Positions 28,801 to 36,818 of a stretch of DNA of 64,000 nt are shown here, one piece after another. The DNA is from Synechococcus sp. CS-1325 (lineage in GTDB: Bacteria; Cyanobacteriota; Cyanobacteriia; PCC-6307; Cyanobiaceae): contig JAHLYW010000041.1 of the NCBI GenBank assembly GCA_025128135.1, positions 1-64,000 of the forward strand, given 5' to 3'. The position numbers and the translations under genes are program-made. The first letter of the stretch is position 1. Every line of letters begins with the position of its first letter. Below the pieces are notes generated by a model that saw only the letters and a list, made by a program, of their open reading frames with translations, made no database searches and had not been told where the DNA came from.

Positions 28801-30230
28801 TCAACAACCTGCTGATCGTGTTCGACACCGACGCGGCGGGCCTCAAGGCCATTCTCGAACACAGTGTTGCGGTGCTCGGCAACCAGGGCCGCTTCCCGCA
28901 GATCGGTGGAATCAGCTTTTCCTTTGACCCCGACCTTGCCGCTGGATCGCGCATTACCAGCATCGCTGCAATCGCTGCAGATGACACGGTAATCGCCCGC
29001 CTCGTTGAGAATGGTGAAGTCAGCATTGATGCGCCGAGCAGCATCAGTGTCGTCACACTGAATTTCCTTGCCAATGGAGGCGATGGCTACCCGATCAAGG
29101 CAAACGGTCATAACTTCCGATATCTCCTGGCAGATGGCACCATCAGTTCTGCCATCGATGAGACACTCGATTTCACAGCCAGCTCGACATTCACAACGGT
29201 TGGTCAAAGCGCTCTAACGATCCTGGGAGAGCAAAAGGCTTTTCAGACCCATCTTCTCGCCGAATATGGCAGTCCAGCCACGGCCTTCGACCAGGCTGAC
29301 ACGCCAGCGAATCTTGACCAGAGAATTCAGAATCAAATCTTCACTGCTGATAAAATCTTCACAGGTTCCACCTACGAAGCCACGGCTGGATCTGATGTCT
29401 TCAGCGGCACTGCAGCCGATGACAGCTTCTTCGGTGGCGCCGGTAGTGATCAATTCCTGGGTGGGGCTGGCAATGATCAGATGGATGGCGGCAACGATGA
29501 CGACCAGTTACTGGGAGGGCTCGGGAATGACCAGCTCATTGGTGGGAACGGCAGTGACCTGATCCTTGGCAATTCTGGCGACGACTCGATCTTCGGGGGA
29601 ACAGGAAATGACTGGCTCCTCGGTGGAGAGGGGAAAGACTTTCTATACACAAGTTTCTTTGCAGGCACAGCACCATCGACAGAAGTCGCCTCATCGAGTG
29701 CCTTCGGTGAAGGCGGTGATGACACGATCATTGCCAATGGCAAAGACTTTGGATTTGGCGGAGATGGGAACGACCTTCTCTATTCCACGACCGAAAATGC
29801 AGTTAGCTTTTTCGGGGGGAGCGGCGATGACAACCTGATTGGCAATCAAGGAAATGATATCTTACTCGGCCAAGAGGGATCAGATGTATTGATCGGTAAC
29901 CAGGGAAATGATATCCTGCTTGGTGACATGGGATCAGACGTTCTGATTGGTAACCAGGGAAATGATGTTCTTTACGGAGGAGATGGGCTTGATTTCTTCG
30001 ACTTGCGAGATGACATCGTTGCCAACGAGTTTGATTATATCGCTGACTGGTCTGTGGGCGGAACACCTGAACTGATCATAGTGCCAATAGCTATCCAGTC
30101 TTTCACACAGTTTCATCAGGTTGGATCAGGATCAGTGATTCTGGCTCAACTCGGCGGCGGAAGTTCCTATTACAGCTACGTTGCCAATTCTGTCGTTACC
30201 AACGTCCAGGCTCACACCGCTTTTCTCTGA
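25893..30230 (+). CDS. Secreted RTX 5'-nucleotidase/phosphoesterase (choice-of-anchor I plus metallophosphoesterase)
   Basis: The 1445-aa protein has no signal peptide. Residues 10-500 form a beta-propeller-like choice-of-anchor I region (PDMLTFTPDGTKLLVANEGE). Residues 505-850 form a calcineurin-type metallophosphoesterase (LHFADGEAG, AGGDNYIPGPFF, GNHEFDFG near 597). Residues 880-1110 form the 5'-nucleotidase C-terminal domain (RNQETNLGNLSADA, KNGGGIRTAI). From 1172 there are about 16 RTX calcium-binding nonapeptides of the GGxGxD type (GGAGSDQFL, GGLGNDQLI, GNQGNDILL). This implies export by a type I secretion system, which is not in the window. It probably releases phosphate from organic esters outside the cell. 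The base composition is less GC-rich than in neighbouring housekeeping genes. Confidence 0.9.
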   Translation: MSWSNQLVTTLTMPTAAIPVVLPTNALRILPIGTTALAGAEISAFDPGSDRLFVTSSSGLQVVDLSDPTAPNLIALINFTTLGFASTDITSVAVKEGIVAVALPALDKGENGQVVLLNATDGSLITSVDVGPLPDMLTFTPDGTKLLVANEGEFLSNGTAGGAGSVSIITLNGTNSTEVTVDFTAFNGQETALRAAGVRIFAGQSVSLDVEPEYIAISADGSTAMVTLQEANAVAILDITTATFTEIVPLGSKSYAGLFTDFSDRDGPENSNLINLTSSNPVSGLYMPDAIDSYQVGSLSYFVIANEGDDRDDFLNPDETIRLGNSSYDLDDTIFPDEALLKANTDLGRLTVSNAPGLRGDLDNDGDIDQILTYGARSFSILDENGAIVFDSGDMIERIIATEFPGSFDDARSDNKGPEPEGIEIATIADRTYAFVGLERSNITLAFDITNPNEVSYTASALRPGDVSPEGLLVIAAEDSPTGSALLVTSNEVSNTLSIFSVAPNFRLQLLHFADGEAGLLAAETAPNLAALVDAFDDDYVNTLILAGGDNYIPGPFFAAGTDPTVSATHNRGDNPGAADIEIHNRIGVQASTIGNHEFDFGTRVFSDIVADAAFPYLSSNLDFTGDRDIVARFQETVAVGGLEEAASLASKIVPSTVVTSGGEQIGLVGATTQIIETISSTGNVEVKGFAEGTEANNMVLLAAQLQPVIDDLIAQGVNKIIVMAHLQQIALEQELATLLRGVDIILAAGSNTRLGDETDQAVLFPGHAADFANTYPIVATGADGGTTLIVNTDNEYTYLGRLVVDFDEAGKIIVESLDKDINGAYASTTENVAAAWGVDAADLATTAFAEGTKGEQVAEITEAVHAVIEAKDGNLFGFTDVYLEGERNLVRNQETNLGNLSADANKAAAEAALVGGTIVASLKNGGGIRTAIGSVEVGSGDKNPPLANPGAGKTEGGISQLDIENSLRFNNLLIVFDTDAAGLKAILEHSVAVLGNQGRFPQIGGISFSFDPDLAAGSRITSIAAIAADDTVIARLVENGEVSIDAPSSISVVTLNFLANGGDGYPIKANGHNFRYLLADGTISSAIDETLDFTASSTFTTVGQSALTILGEQKAFQTHLLAEYGSPATAFDQADTPANLDQRIQNQIFTADKIFTGSTYEATAGSDVFSGTAADDSFFGGAGSDQFLGGAGNDQMDGGNDDDQLLGGLGNDQLIGGNGSDLILGNSGDDSIFGGTGNDWLLGGEGKDFLYTSFFAGTAPSTEVASSSAFGEGGDDTIIANGKDFGFGGDGNDLLYSTTENAVSFFGGSGDDNLIGNQGNDILLGQEGSDVLIGNQGNDILLGDMGSDVLIGNQGNDVLYGGDGLDFFDLRDDIVANEFDYIADWSVGGTPELIIVPIAIQSFTQFHQVGSGSVILAQLGGGSSYYSYVANSVVTNVQAHTAFL

Positions 30231-30244
30231 TCAGCGCCGGCGCT

Positions 30245-30282
30245 GGATAGCGACAGAGCACTGGGCGGCTCTGTCGCTATCC
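30245..30282. terminator. Bidirectional terminator-like hairpin
   Basis: The arms GGATAGCGACAGAGC (30245-30259) and GCTCTGTCGCTATCC (30268-30282) are perfectly complementary over 15 bp with an 8-nt loop. It fills the 54-bp gap between the convergent RTX nucleotidase and SNF2 helicase genes. There is no T-run, so rho-independent action is uncertain, but position and stability favour a shared terminator. Confidence 0.7.
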
Positions 30283-30284
30283 GG

Positions 30285-33200
30285 TCACTCGTCGAGCGCC
30301 ACCAGATCGCGGAGCTGACCGGGGTCGAGCCCGCCCAGCCACTCCTCTCCTGAACCCACGATGTCTTCGGCGAGACGGGCCTTCTCGCGGATCATGCGGT
30401 CGATCTTCTCCTCCACCGAGCCGCTGGTGATGAACTTGTGCACCAGCACCCGGTTGGTCTGGCCGATCCGGTAGGCCCGATCGGTGGCCTGGTTCTCCAC
30501 GGCCGGATTCCACCAGCGGTCGATGTGGAACACATGGCTGGCCCGGGTGAGGTTGAGGCCCACACCGCCGGCCTTCAGCGAGAGCAGGAACAGCTGCGGG
30601 CCGCGCGGGTCGTCCTGGAAGCGATCCACCATCGCCTGGCGTTCGTTCTTGCTGGTGCTGCCGTAGAGAAAGGGCACCTCCTGACGGAAGCGCTGTTGCA
30701 GGTGGGCCTGGAGCAGATGTCCCCATTCGGCGAACTGGGTGAACAGCAGGGCCCGATCACCGGCTTCAATCACCTCTTCGACGATTTCATCGAGCCGTTG
30801 CAACTTGGCGGAGCGGGCTCCGAAACCCTCACCCACTTCCGATTCCTTGAGAGCCAGGGCCGGGTGGTTGCAGATCTGCTTGAGCCTGGTGAGCAGGCCA
30901 AGAACCTGGCCGTGCTTCTGGCCGAGGGGCGCGCGGGCGATCGCCTCAAGGGTTTCATCGACGGTGGTGCGATAGAGCCTGGTCTGCTCCGGGGTCAGGC
31001 CCACCCATTCCCGCAACTCAACTTTTTCGGGCAGGTCGGAGATGATCGAGCGGTCGGTTTTGAGCCGGCGCAGGATGAAAGGCCCCACCCTTGCCTTGAG
31101 ATCCCGCAGCGATGCGGTGTCGCCGTAGCGCTCGATCGGCAACCGGTAGCGCTGGCGGAAGAACTCCTCCTCGCCGAGCACCTTCGGGTTGAGAAAGTCC
31201 ATCAACGCCCAGAGTTCGCTGACCCTGTTCTCCACAGGGGTACCGGTGAGGGCGATCCGGAAGCGGCCGCCACCACCCTGCTTGCCGCAGCGGGCCAGTT
31301 CCCTCGCCGCCAGGGACTGCTTGGCGGCGGGATTCTTGATCGCCTGGGCCTCGTCGATCACCGTTCCCTGCCAGTCCATCGAGGCCAGCAGCGTGCTGTC
31401 ACGCTGCAGTAGCCCATAGCTGGTGAGCACCAGATCCACACCCTCCAGGGTCTTGGCCAGGGCCGCCGGCGTGGAGGGCCGCTTCGGACCGTAGTGCTCC
31501 AGCACCGTGAGTTCCGGGGTGAAGCCCGCCGCCTCCCGCTTCCAGTTGGTGAGCACCGAGGTGGGAGCCACCAGCAGCACCGGGCGTTTCAGTTCCTGCT
31601 CAGCCTTGAGGTGCTGCAGAAAGGCGAGCAACTGGATCGTCTTGCCCAGCCCCATGTCATCGGCGAGGCAGGCCCCCTGATCGAAGCGATGCAGGAAAGC
31701 CAGCCAGCCGAGGCCCCGTTCCTGGTAGGGGCGCAACTGGCCGGCGAAGCCGGCCGGGGCGGGCAGGGGATCAGGAGCCTTCTGCTGGTGGTATTGCTCC
31801 AGCACCGCCTGCAGCCTGGGGCCGGCCGTGAAGCGGTGCACCGGCAGACGCTGCAGGGTTTCGCCTTCGTTACCGGTCAGCCGCAGGGCGTCATCGAGGC
31901 TGAGGGCGGGATCGAGGGCGCAGAACTTCTCGGCATTGCGGAGATCACCCGGTCGCAACTCGATCCAGACCCCCTTGTGCTGCACCAGCGGGCTGCGTTT
32001 GCCGGCCAGCCGCTCCAGATCCCTGAGGGTGAGGGTGACACCGCCGATCATCAGCTCCCAGCGCCACTGCAGCGTTTCGCCGAGGCTGAAACCCCGCGAC
32101 GTCGCCGGCAGCTCGGCTTCGATCGAGAGCCCCAGGCGGCTGGCCAGGCCACCGCTGAGGCTGGCCGGCAGCAGCACCCCAACGCCCACGTCCCGCAACC
32201 GGGCTGCGGCGGTGCGCACCAGCACGAAGGCCTCGGCCGGGGCCAGCTGCATCCGCTGGGGTGTGGCGGCATCGAGGCCCCGCTCAAGCGGCTCGAACAC
32301 CTGCAGGGCCCGGCCGAGACCCTCCAGCAGCAGCTCACCGGGCTGGGGAATGGTGACCTCACCGAGCTGAAGATTGGTTTCACCGGCGGCCCAGACCGCT
32401 GCCGCCGGCAAGGTCAGGCTGGGATCCGACTCGGCCTGAAGACAGAAGCGCAGCTCCCAGAGCTCATCGCCCTCCGCAGGCGTGTCCAGCTCCAGGCAGG
32501 CCCGGGCCGGGGCCAACCGGCCGGCCACCGCCTCCCGCCAGTGGTGCGTGGTGGTGCTCAGCCTCTCCACCTCCTCGGCTGAAAGCCGCAGCTCCCCCTT
32601 GCCGGGGCCCAGGGCCTGCTGCCAGGCCGCCAGCAACGGATCCAGGCCATCAACGCTGGGGCTGAAGCCACAGCGCAGCTGGGCGTCCACCAGACGGGAG
32701 AGGATCTCCACCAGCCGCAACCGCCCTGAGCCCGGACGCCAGCAGGCCAGGGGAGGGGTGCCGTTGGTGAGGGGACCGCGCCAGAGGGCGGCCACCGCCA
32801 CCTGGGGCAGCCGGGTGGCCAGATCCTCCAGCCGGCGCCGGTCGTCCTGACGGTTGAGCAGGGGAAGCCACTGGGCCCGGCCCTCCTCCACCTGGGGCAA
32901 CCAGCGCCCCCTGGCGATCAGGCTGAGGCTCCAGCGCTGCAGATGGCTCCACCAGCGCAGTTCATCGGCCAGGTCGGGATGGTTGCCGGAGAGGGGCAGA
33001 CGCTCCAGCCAGAGCGAGGCGGCGGCTGGATCCAGCCAGAGGCCCTCCACCTGCCAGGGCCACCACTCCACCTGTTTCGGGATCGGTTCGCCGGCCTGCA
33101 GGGGCAGCCCGCTCCAGCCGGCCATCTCATCCTGCTTCCGGCCCCGGGAGCTCTGACGGCGACTGGGCAGGCTGAGGCAGGCGGTGGCGGGCCGGAAGGA

Positions 33201-33392
33201 TTCGGTCCAGAGATCCCACTCCTCCAGCCAGGCCCCCAGATCGTCCTGATCGAGGCTGAGCGGATGGGCCAGGGGCGCGTTGGTGGGGGTGGCCGGGCCG
33301 GCCACGCGCCAGGTATCGGCCCAGAGCAGCAGACCGGCGACCGCCATTCCGCTGGCGTCGGCCGGTAGCCAGGTGGCGTGCAGAAGGCTCAT
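30285..33392 (-). CDS. SNF2-family DNA helicase/translocase
   Basis: The 1035-aa protein has a long N-terminal region of the SNF2-associated type and a C-terminal two-lobed motor. Walker A is DDMGLGKTIQLLAF and the DEAQ-type Walker B is VIDEAQAIKN. Motifs V/VI follow (LSLKAGGVGLNLTRASHVFH, DRAYRIGQTNRV). It is an ATP-driven DNA translocase, presumably in DNA repair or remodelling; its exact role is unknown. The gene ends just after the terminator hairpin. Confidence 0.9.
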   Translation of the reverse strand: MSLLHATWLPADASGMAVAGLLLWADTWRVAGPATPTNAPLAHPLSLDQDDLGAWLEEWDLWTESFRPATACLSLPSRRQSSRGRKQDEMAGWSGLPLQAGEPIPKQVEWWPWQVEGLWLDPAAASLWLERLPLSGNHPDLADELRWWSHLQRWSLSLIARGRWLPQVEEGRAQWLPLLNRQDDRRRLEDLATRLPQVAVAALWRGPLTNGTPPLACWRPGSGRLRLVEILSRLVDAQLRCGFSPSVDGLDPLLAAWQQALGPGKGELRLSAEEVERLSTTTHHWREAVAGRLAPARACLELDTPAEGDELWELRFCLQAESDPSLTLPAAAVWAAGETNLQLGEVTIPQPGELLLEGLGRALQVFEPLERGLDAATPQRMQLAPAEAFVLVRTAAARLRDVGVGVLLPASLSGGLASRLGLSIEAELPATSRGFSLGETLQWRWELMIGGVTLTLRDLERLAGKRSPLVQHKGVWIELRPGDLRNAEKFCALDPALSLDDALRLTGNEGETLQRLPVHRFTAGPRLQAVLEQYHQQKAPDPLPAPAGFAGQLRPYQERGLGWLAFLHRFDQGACLADDMGLGKTIQLLAFLQHLKAEQELKRPVLLVAPTSVLTNWKREAAGFTPELTVLEHYGPKRPSTPAALAKTLEGVDLVLTSYGLLQRDSTLLASMDWQGTVIDEAQAIKNPAAKQSLAARELARCGKQGGGGRFRIALTGTPVENRVSELWALMDFLNPKVLGEEEFFRQRYRLPIERYGDTASLRDLKARVGPFILRRLKTDRSIISDLPEKVELREWVGLTPEQTRLYRTTVDETLEAIARAPLGQKHGQVLGLLTRLKQICNHPALALKESEVGEGFGARSAKLQRLDEIVEEVIEAGDRALLFTQFAEWGHLLQAHLQQRFRQEVPFLYGSTSKNERQAMVDRFQDDPRGPQLFLLSLKAGGVGLNLTRASHVFHIDRWWNPAVENQATDRAYRIGQTNRVLVHKFITSGSVEEKIDRMIREKARLAEDIVGSGEEWLGGLDPGQLRDLVALDE

Positions 33393-33463
33393 CGCCGAGG
33401 CGCGGCCAGGTACGGATCGGCGCCATCATCTCCGATCGCCGGCCCCGGGGCCAGATGAGCCGC

Positions 33464-33901
33464 TCAGGACGGCCGGCATGGCCGCATCGCCGGGAAAAGA
33501 CGCACTCCGGCCTGCAGCAGCAGGGCACCGCCCACCAGGGGCAGCCAGCGCGGCCACCAGTCGCGCAGCAGCTGAAGCACCAGGCTGGAGAAGCCCCCGG
33601 GCAGATTCCCCGCCGCCGTGAGGGCCGGCTCGGCGGACACCCCCAGGCTCAGCAGTCCGCAGACAGCCCCGATCAGACCGGCCTGGAGATGGCCGTCGTC
33701 GGGGTCGACCCGCTGGAGGTGAAAGGCCAGCAGCCCATAGAAGAACCCACTGCCACCGGCCCTGAGGGCTGGCTCCAGACCGAAGGCCAGGCCGATGCCC
33801 ATGGCGCCGGCGGCGGCCAGCAGGGCCCAGCCGATCGAGCGCAGCCGCAGCAGCCGGCGGTCCTCTGCAGGCGTCAAAGGAGTGGGCACGGCGGGGCGCA
33901 A
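33464..33901 (-). CDS. Hypothetical multi-pass membrane protein
   Basis: The 145-aa product has about four hydrophobic helices ([55 protein letters not shown]) and a basic C-terminus. I recognise no family or motif. It is on the same strand as the SNF2 gene, 71 bp upstream of it, and divergent from alaS, so its promoter lies in the 62-bp gap at 33902-33963. The opposite strand also shows open frames here, but the hydrophobic pattern supports the minus strand. Confidence 0.6.
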   Translation of the reverse strand: MRPAVPTPLTPAEDRRLLRLRSIGWALLAAAGAMGIGLAFGLEPALRAGGSGFFYGLLAFHLQRVDPDDGHLQAGLIGAVCGLLSLGVSAEPALTAAGNLPGGFSSLVLQLLRDWWPRWLPLVGGALLLQAGVRLFPAMRPCRPS

Positions 33902-33963
33902 GCGGGTCGGGACCTGTCCTGGGCGATCATGCCTTCTTCAGAGGTGTCACGCCGCATCGGGTC

Positions 33964-36753
33964 ATGGCAGTTGCTTCTTCTTCAAGTGGCGCGGCCGCCA
34001 GCCACCCCAGGCCCCGCAGCGGCGCCGAGATCCGCGAAGCCTTCCTGGCCTTCTACGAGCAGCGGGGCCACCGGCGCCTGCCCAGCAGCTCCCTGGTGCC
34101 GGACGATCCCACCGTGCTGCTGACGATCGCCGGCATGCTGCCGTTCAAGCCGGTCTTCCTGGGTCAGGCGGAGCGGCCGGCAGCTCGGGCCACCACCGCT
34201 CAGAAATGCATCCGCACCAACGACATCGAGAACGTGGGCCGCACGGCACGGCACCACACCTTCTTCGAGATGCTCGGCAATTTCTCGTTCGGGGATTACT
34301 TCAAGGCGGAGGCGATCAGCTGGGCCTGGGAACTCTGCACCAAGGAGTTCGGCCTGGATCCCGGGCGGCTTGTGGTGAGTGTCTTCCGTGACGACGACGA
34401 AGCGGAGACGATCTGGCGCGATGCCATCGGCGTAGACCCGAACCGGATCATTCGCATGGATGAAGCCGACAACTTCTGGGTGTCGGGTCCGACCGGCCCC
34501 TGCGGCCCCTGCTCGGAGATCTACTACGACTTCCACCCCGAACGTGGTGACGCGGCCATTGATCTCGACGACGACAGCCGTTTCATCGAGTTCTACAACC
34601 TTGTGTTCATGCAGTCCAACCGCGACGCCGCAGGCACGCTGACGCCGCTGGCGAACCGCAACATCGACACCGGCATGGGGCTGGAGCGCATGGCCCAGAT
34701 CCTGCAGGGCGTGCCGAACAACTACGAAACCGATCTGATCTTCCCGCTGATCGAAACAGCCGCGGCCCTGGCTGGTGTGGATTATCACCAGCTCGACGCA
34801 AAAAGGCAGACCTCGCTCAAGCTGATCGGCGACCACAGCCGCGCCATCACCCAGTTGATCGGCGATGGCGTCACCGCCTCGAATCTCGGTCGTGGCTACA
34901 TCCTGCGCCGCCTGTTGCGCCGGGTGGTGCGCCACGGTCGCCTGCTGGGGATCGAGCAGCCGTTCCTGGCCGCGATGGGTGCGGCGGCGATCAGCCTGAT
35001 GGCCCCTGCCTACCCCCAGCTGCTGGAGCGCCGTGACCTGATCACCGCAGAACTGGTGCGGGAAGAGGCCCGTTTCCTCGAAACCCTCGAGCGGGGCGAA
35101 AAGCTCCTGAGCGAGCTGCTGGCCGCCAGCCCCAGCCGGATCAGTGGAGCGCAGGCCTTCGAGCTCTACGACACCTTCGGCTTCCCCCTGGAGCTCACCG
35201 AGGAGATCGCCGCCGAGCATGGCCTCACCGTGGACCTGGAGGGCTTCGAAGCGGCGATGGTGGCCCAGCGCCAGCGGGCCAAGGCGGCGGCGGTGAGCCT
35301 GGATCTCACCCTGCAGGGGGCGATCGAGGCGATCGGCTCGGAACTGCCCGACACCCATTTCAACGGCTACGACGGGCTCGATCACCCCAGCCAGGTGATC
35401 GCCCTGGTCACGAACGGTGAACCAGCCAGCCAGGCGGTTGCCGGAGACAGCGTGCAGGTGGTCCTCGACGTCACACCGTTCTATGGGGAGTCGGGCGGCC
35501 AGATCGGCGACCGTGGACTGCTCACCGAAGAGGGTTCCGGTTCAGCCGATCCCGGTCCAGATCCCAGTCCAGATCACAGTCTCGATCCCGGTCCAGATCA
35601 AGGTGCCGATCACGGCTTGATCGTCAGGATCGAATCGGTGGCGAAGAACCGCAAACTGTTCGTGCACCATGGCCGGATCGAACGGGGCCGCCTTTGCCTC
35701 GGTGACAGGGTGCTGGCCCGGGTTGATCGGGCCTGCCGCCGCCGTGCCCAGGCCCACCACACCGCCACCCACCTGCTGCAGGCGGCCCTCAAACAGGTGG
35801 TGGATCCGGCGATCGCCCAGGCCGGTTCGCTGGTCGACTTCGATCGACTGCGTTTCGACTTTCACTGCCCCCGCGCCGTGACCCCCGCCGAGCTGGAGCG
35901 AATCGAAGCGCTGATCAATGGCTGGATCGCGGACGCCCATGAGCTGGAGGTGCAGGAGATGGAGCTGGAGCGGGCCCGCTCCGCCGGCGCTGTGGCGATG
36001 TTCGGCGAGAAGTACGACGCCCGGGTGCGGGTGGTGGACGTACCCGGCGTCTCGATGGAGCTCTGCGGCGGCACCCACGTGGCCAACACCGCCGAGATCG
36101 GCCTGTTCAAGATCACCTCTGAAGTCGGGGTGGCGGCTGGAGTCCGTCGTATCGAAGCGGTGGCAGGCCCGGCCGTGCTCGCCTACCTCAACGCCCGCGA
36201 TGCGGTGGTGAAGCAGCTGGGCGAACGCTTCAAGGCCCAGCCCGGCGAAATCGTGGCCAGGGTGGCCGCTCTGCAGGAGGAGCTCAAGGCCAACGGCAAG
36301 GCCCTGGCCGAGGCCCGTGGCGAGCTGGCCCTGGCCAAGGCGGCGGCGCTGCTGGGCCAGGCCGAACCCGTCGGGGAGTTCCAGCTGCTGGTGGCGCGGC
36401 TGGACGGGGTGGATGCCGGACCGCTGCAGACGGTGAGCCAGCAACTGCAGGAGCGCCTCGGCGGTGGGGCGGCCGTGCTGCTGGGCGGCGTGCCGGATCC
36501 AGGCGAAGCCGACAAGCTTTCTCTGGTGGCCGCCTTCGGCCAGCAGGTGATCGCCAGGGGCCCCAAGGCCGGTGTCTTCATCGGCACGATCGCCAGGCTC
36601 TGCGGTGGTGGCGGTGGCGGCAGGCCCAACCTGGCCCAGGCTGGTGGGCGCGATGCGGCCGCCCTCGATGGCGCACTCGCCGAGGCCCGCAGCACCCTGA
36701 AAGCCCTGTTGGGCGAGAGCGGTGGCCAGCCCGAAGGCCAGGAAGCACGGTAA
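33964..36753 (+). CDS. alaS: Alanyl-tRNA synthetase
   Basis: The 929-aa enzyme charges tRNA(Ala). It opens with the class II aminoacylation core ([56 protein letters not shown]), then the tRNA-binding helical region ([19 protein letters not shown]). An editing domain follows with the zinc-binding HTATHLL and [17 protein letters not shown], and then the C-Ala domain. It is about 40-50 aa longer than typical AlaRS. Part of the excess is a 12-nt tandem repeat that encodes DPGP/DPSP-like units at residues 529-548. The stop codon overlaps the NtcA-like box for the next gene. Confidence 0.97.
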   Translation: MAVASSSSGAAASHPRPRSGAEIREAFLAFYEQRGHRRLPSSSLVPDDPTVLLTIAGMLPFKPVFLGQAERPAARATTAQKCIRTNDIENVGRTARHHTFFEMLGNFSFGDYFKAEAISWAWELCTKEFGLDPGRLVVSVFRDDDEAETIWRDAIGVDPNRIIRMDEADNFWVSGPTGPCGPCSEIYYDFHPERGDAAIDLDDDSRFIEFYNLVFMQSNRDAAGTLTPLANRNIDTGMGLERMAQILQGVPNNYETDLIFPLIETAAALAGVDYHQLDAKRQTSLKLIGDHSRAITQLIGDGVTASNLGRGYILRRLLRRVVRHGRLLGIEQPFLAAMGAAAISLMAPAYPQLLERRDLITAELVREEARFLETLERGEKLLSELLAASPSRISGAQAFELYDTFGFPLELTEEIAAEHGLTVDLEGFEAAMVAQRQRAKAAAVSLDLTLQGAIEAIGSELPDTHFNGYDGLDHPSQVIALVTNGEPASQAVAGDSVQVVLDVTPFYGESGGQIGDRGLLTEEGSGSADPGPDPSPDHSLDPGPDQGADHGLIVRIESVAKNRKLFVHHGRIERGRLCLGDRVLARVDRACRRRAQAHHTATHLLQAALKQVVDPAIAQAGSLVDFDRLRFDFHCPRAVTPAELERIEALINGWIADAHELEVQEMELERARSAGAVAMFGEKYDARVRVVDVPGVSMELCGGTHVANTAEIGLFKITSEVGVAAGVRRIEAVAGPAVLAYLNARDAVVKQLGERFKAQPGEIVARVAALQEELKANGKALAEARGELALAKAAALLGQAEPVGEFQLLVARLDGVDAGPLQTVSQQLQERLGGGAAVLLGGVPDPGEADKLSLVAAFGQQVIARGPKAGVFIGTIARLCGGGGGGRPNLAQAGGRDAAALDGALAEARSTLKALLGESGGQPEGQEAR
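35548..35607 (+). repeat. 12-nt tandem repeat inside alaS (five units plus a partial)
   Basis: Five consecutive units follow the pattern GATCxxxGTxxx (GATCCCGGTCCA, GATCCCAGTCCA, GATCACAGTCTC, GATCCCGGTCCA, GATCAAGGTGCC). A partial sixth follows. The unit length keeps the frame and encodes [20 protein letters not shown]. It lies at the boundary just before the editing domain, where an insertion is likely to be tolerated as a surface loop. Confidence 0.85.
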
Positions 36754-36763
36754 CAACCGTTAC
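36750..36763 (+). promoter_or_regulatory. NtcA-type box (GTA-N8-TAC) upstream of glutaminase
   Basis: GTAACAACCGTTAC matches the NtcA consensus GTA-N8-TAC exactly and is nearly palindromic. TCAGAT, close to the usual TAN3T -10 element, begins 22 nt after it. That is the normal NtcA-activated promoter layout and would place transcription near 36798, just before the ATG at 36819. It overlaps the alaS stop. Confidence 0.55.
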
Positions 36764-36818
36764 AGCTAACGCCATCTTGATGGCCTCAGATCGGGCTCTG
36801 CTTTGCTCCGACCTCTTG

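Noticed and set aside
29400..29990. Short regular repeats that could suggest a CRISPR array
   Set aside because: The repeats are in frame and encode GGxGxD RTX nonapeptides; there are no spacers of constant length.
33982..35385. 467-codon open frame opposite alaS
   Set aside because: It is a shadow of alaS with His/Gln-rich sequence and no family resemblance.
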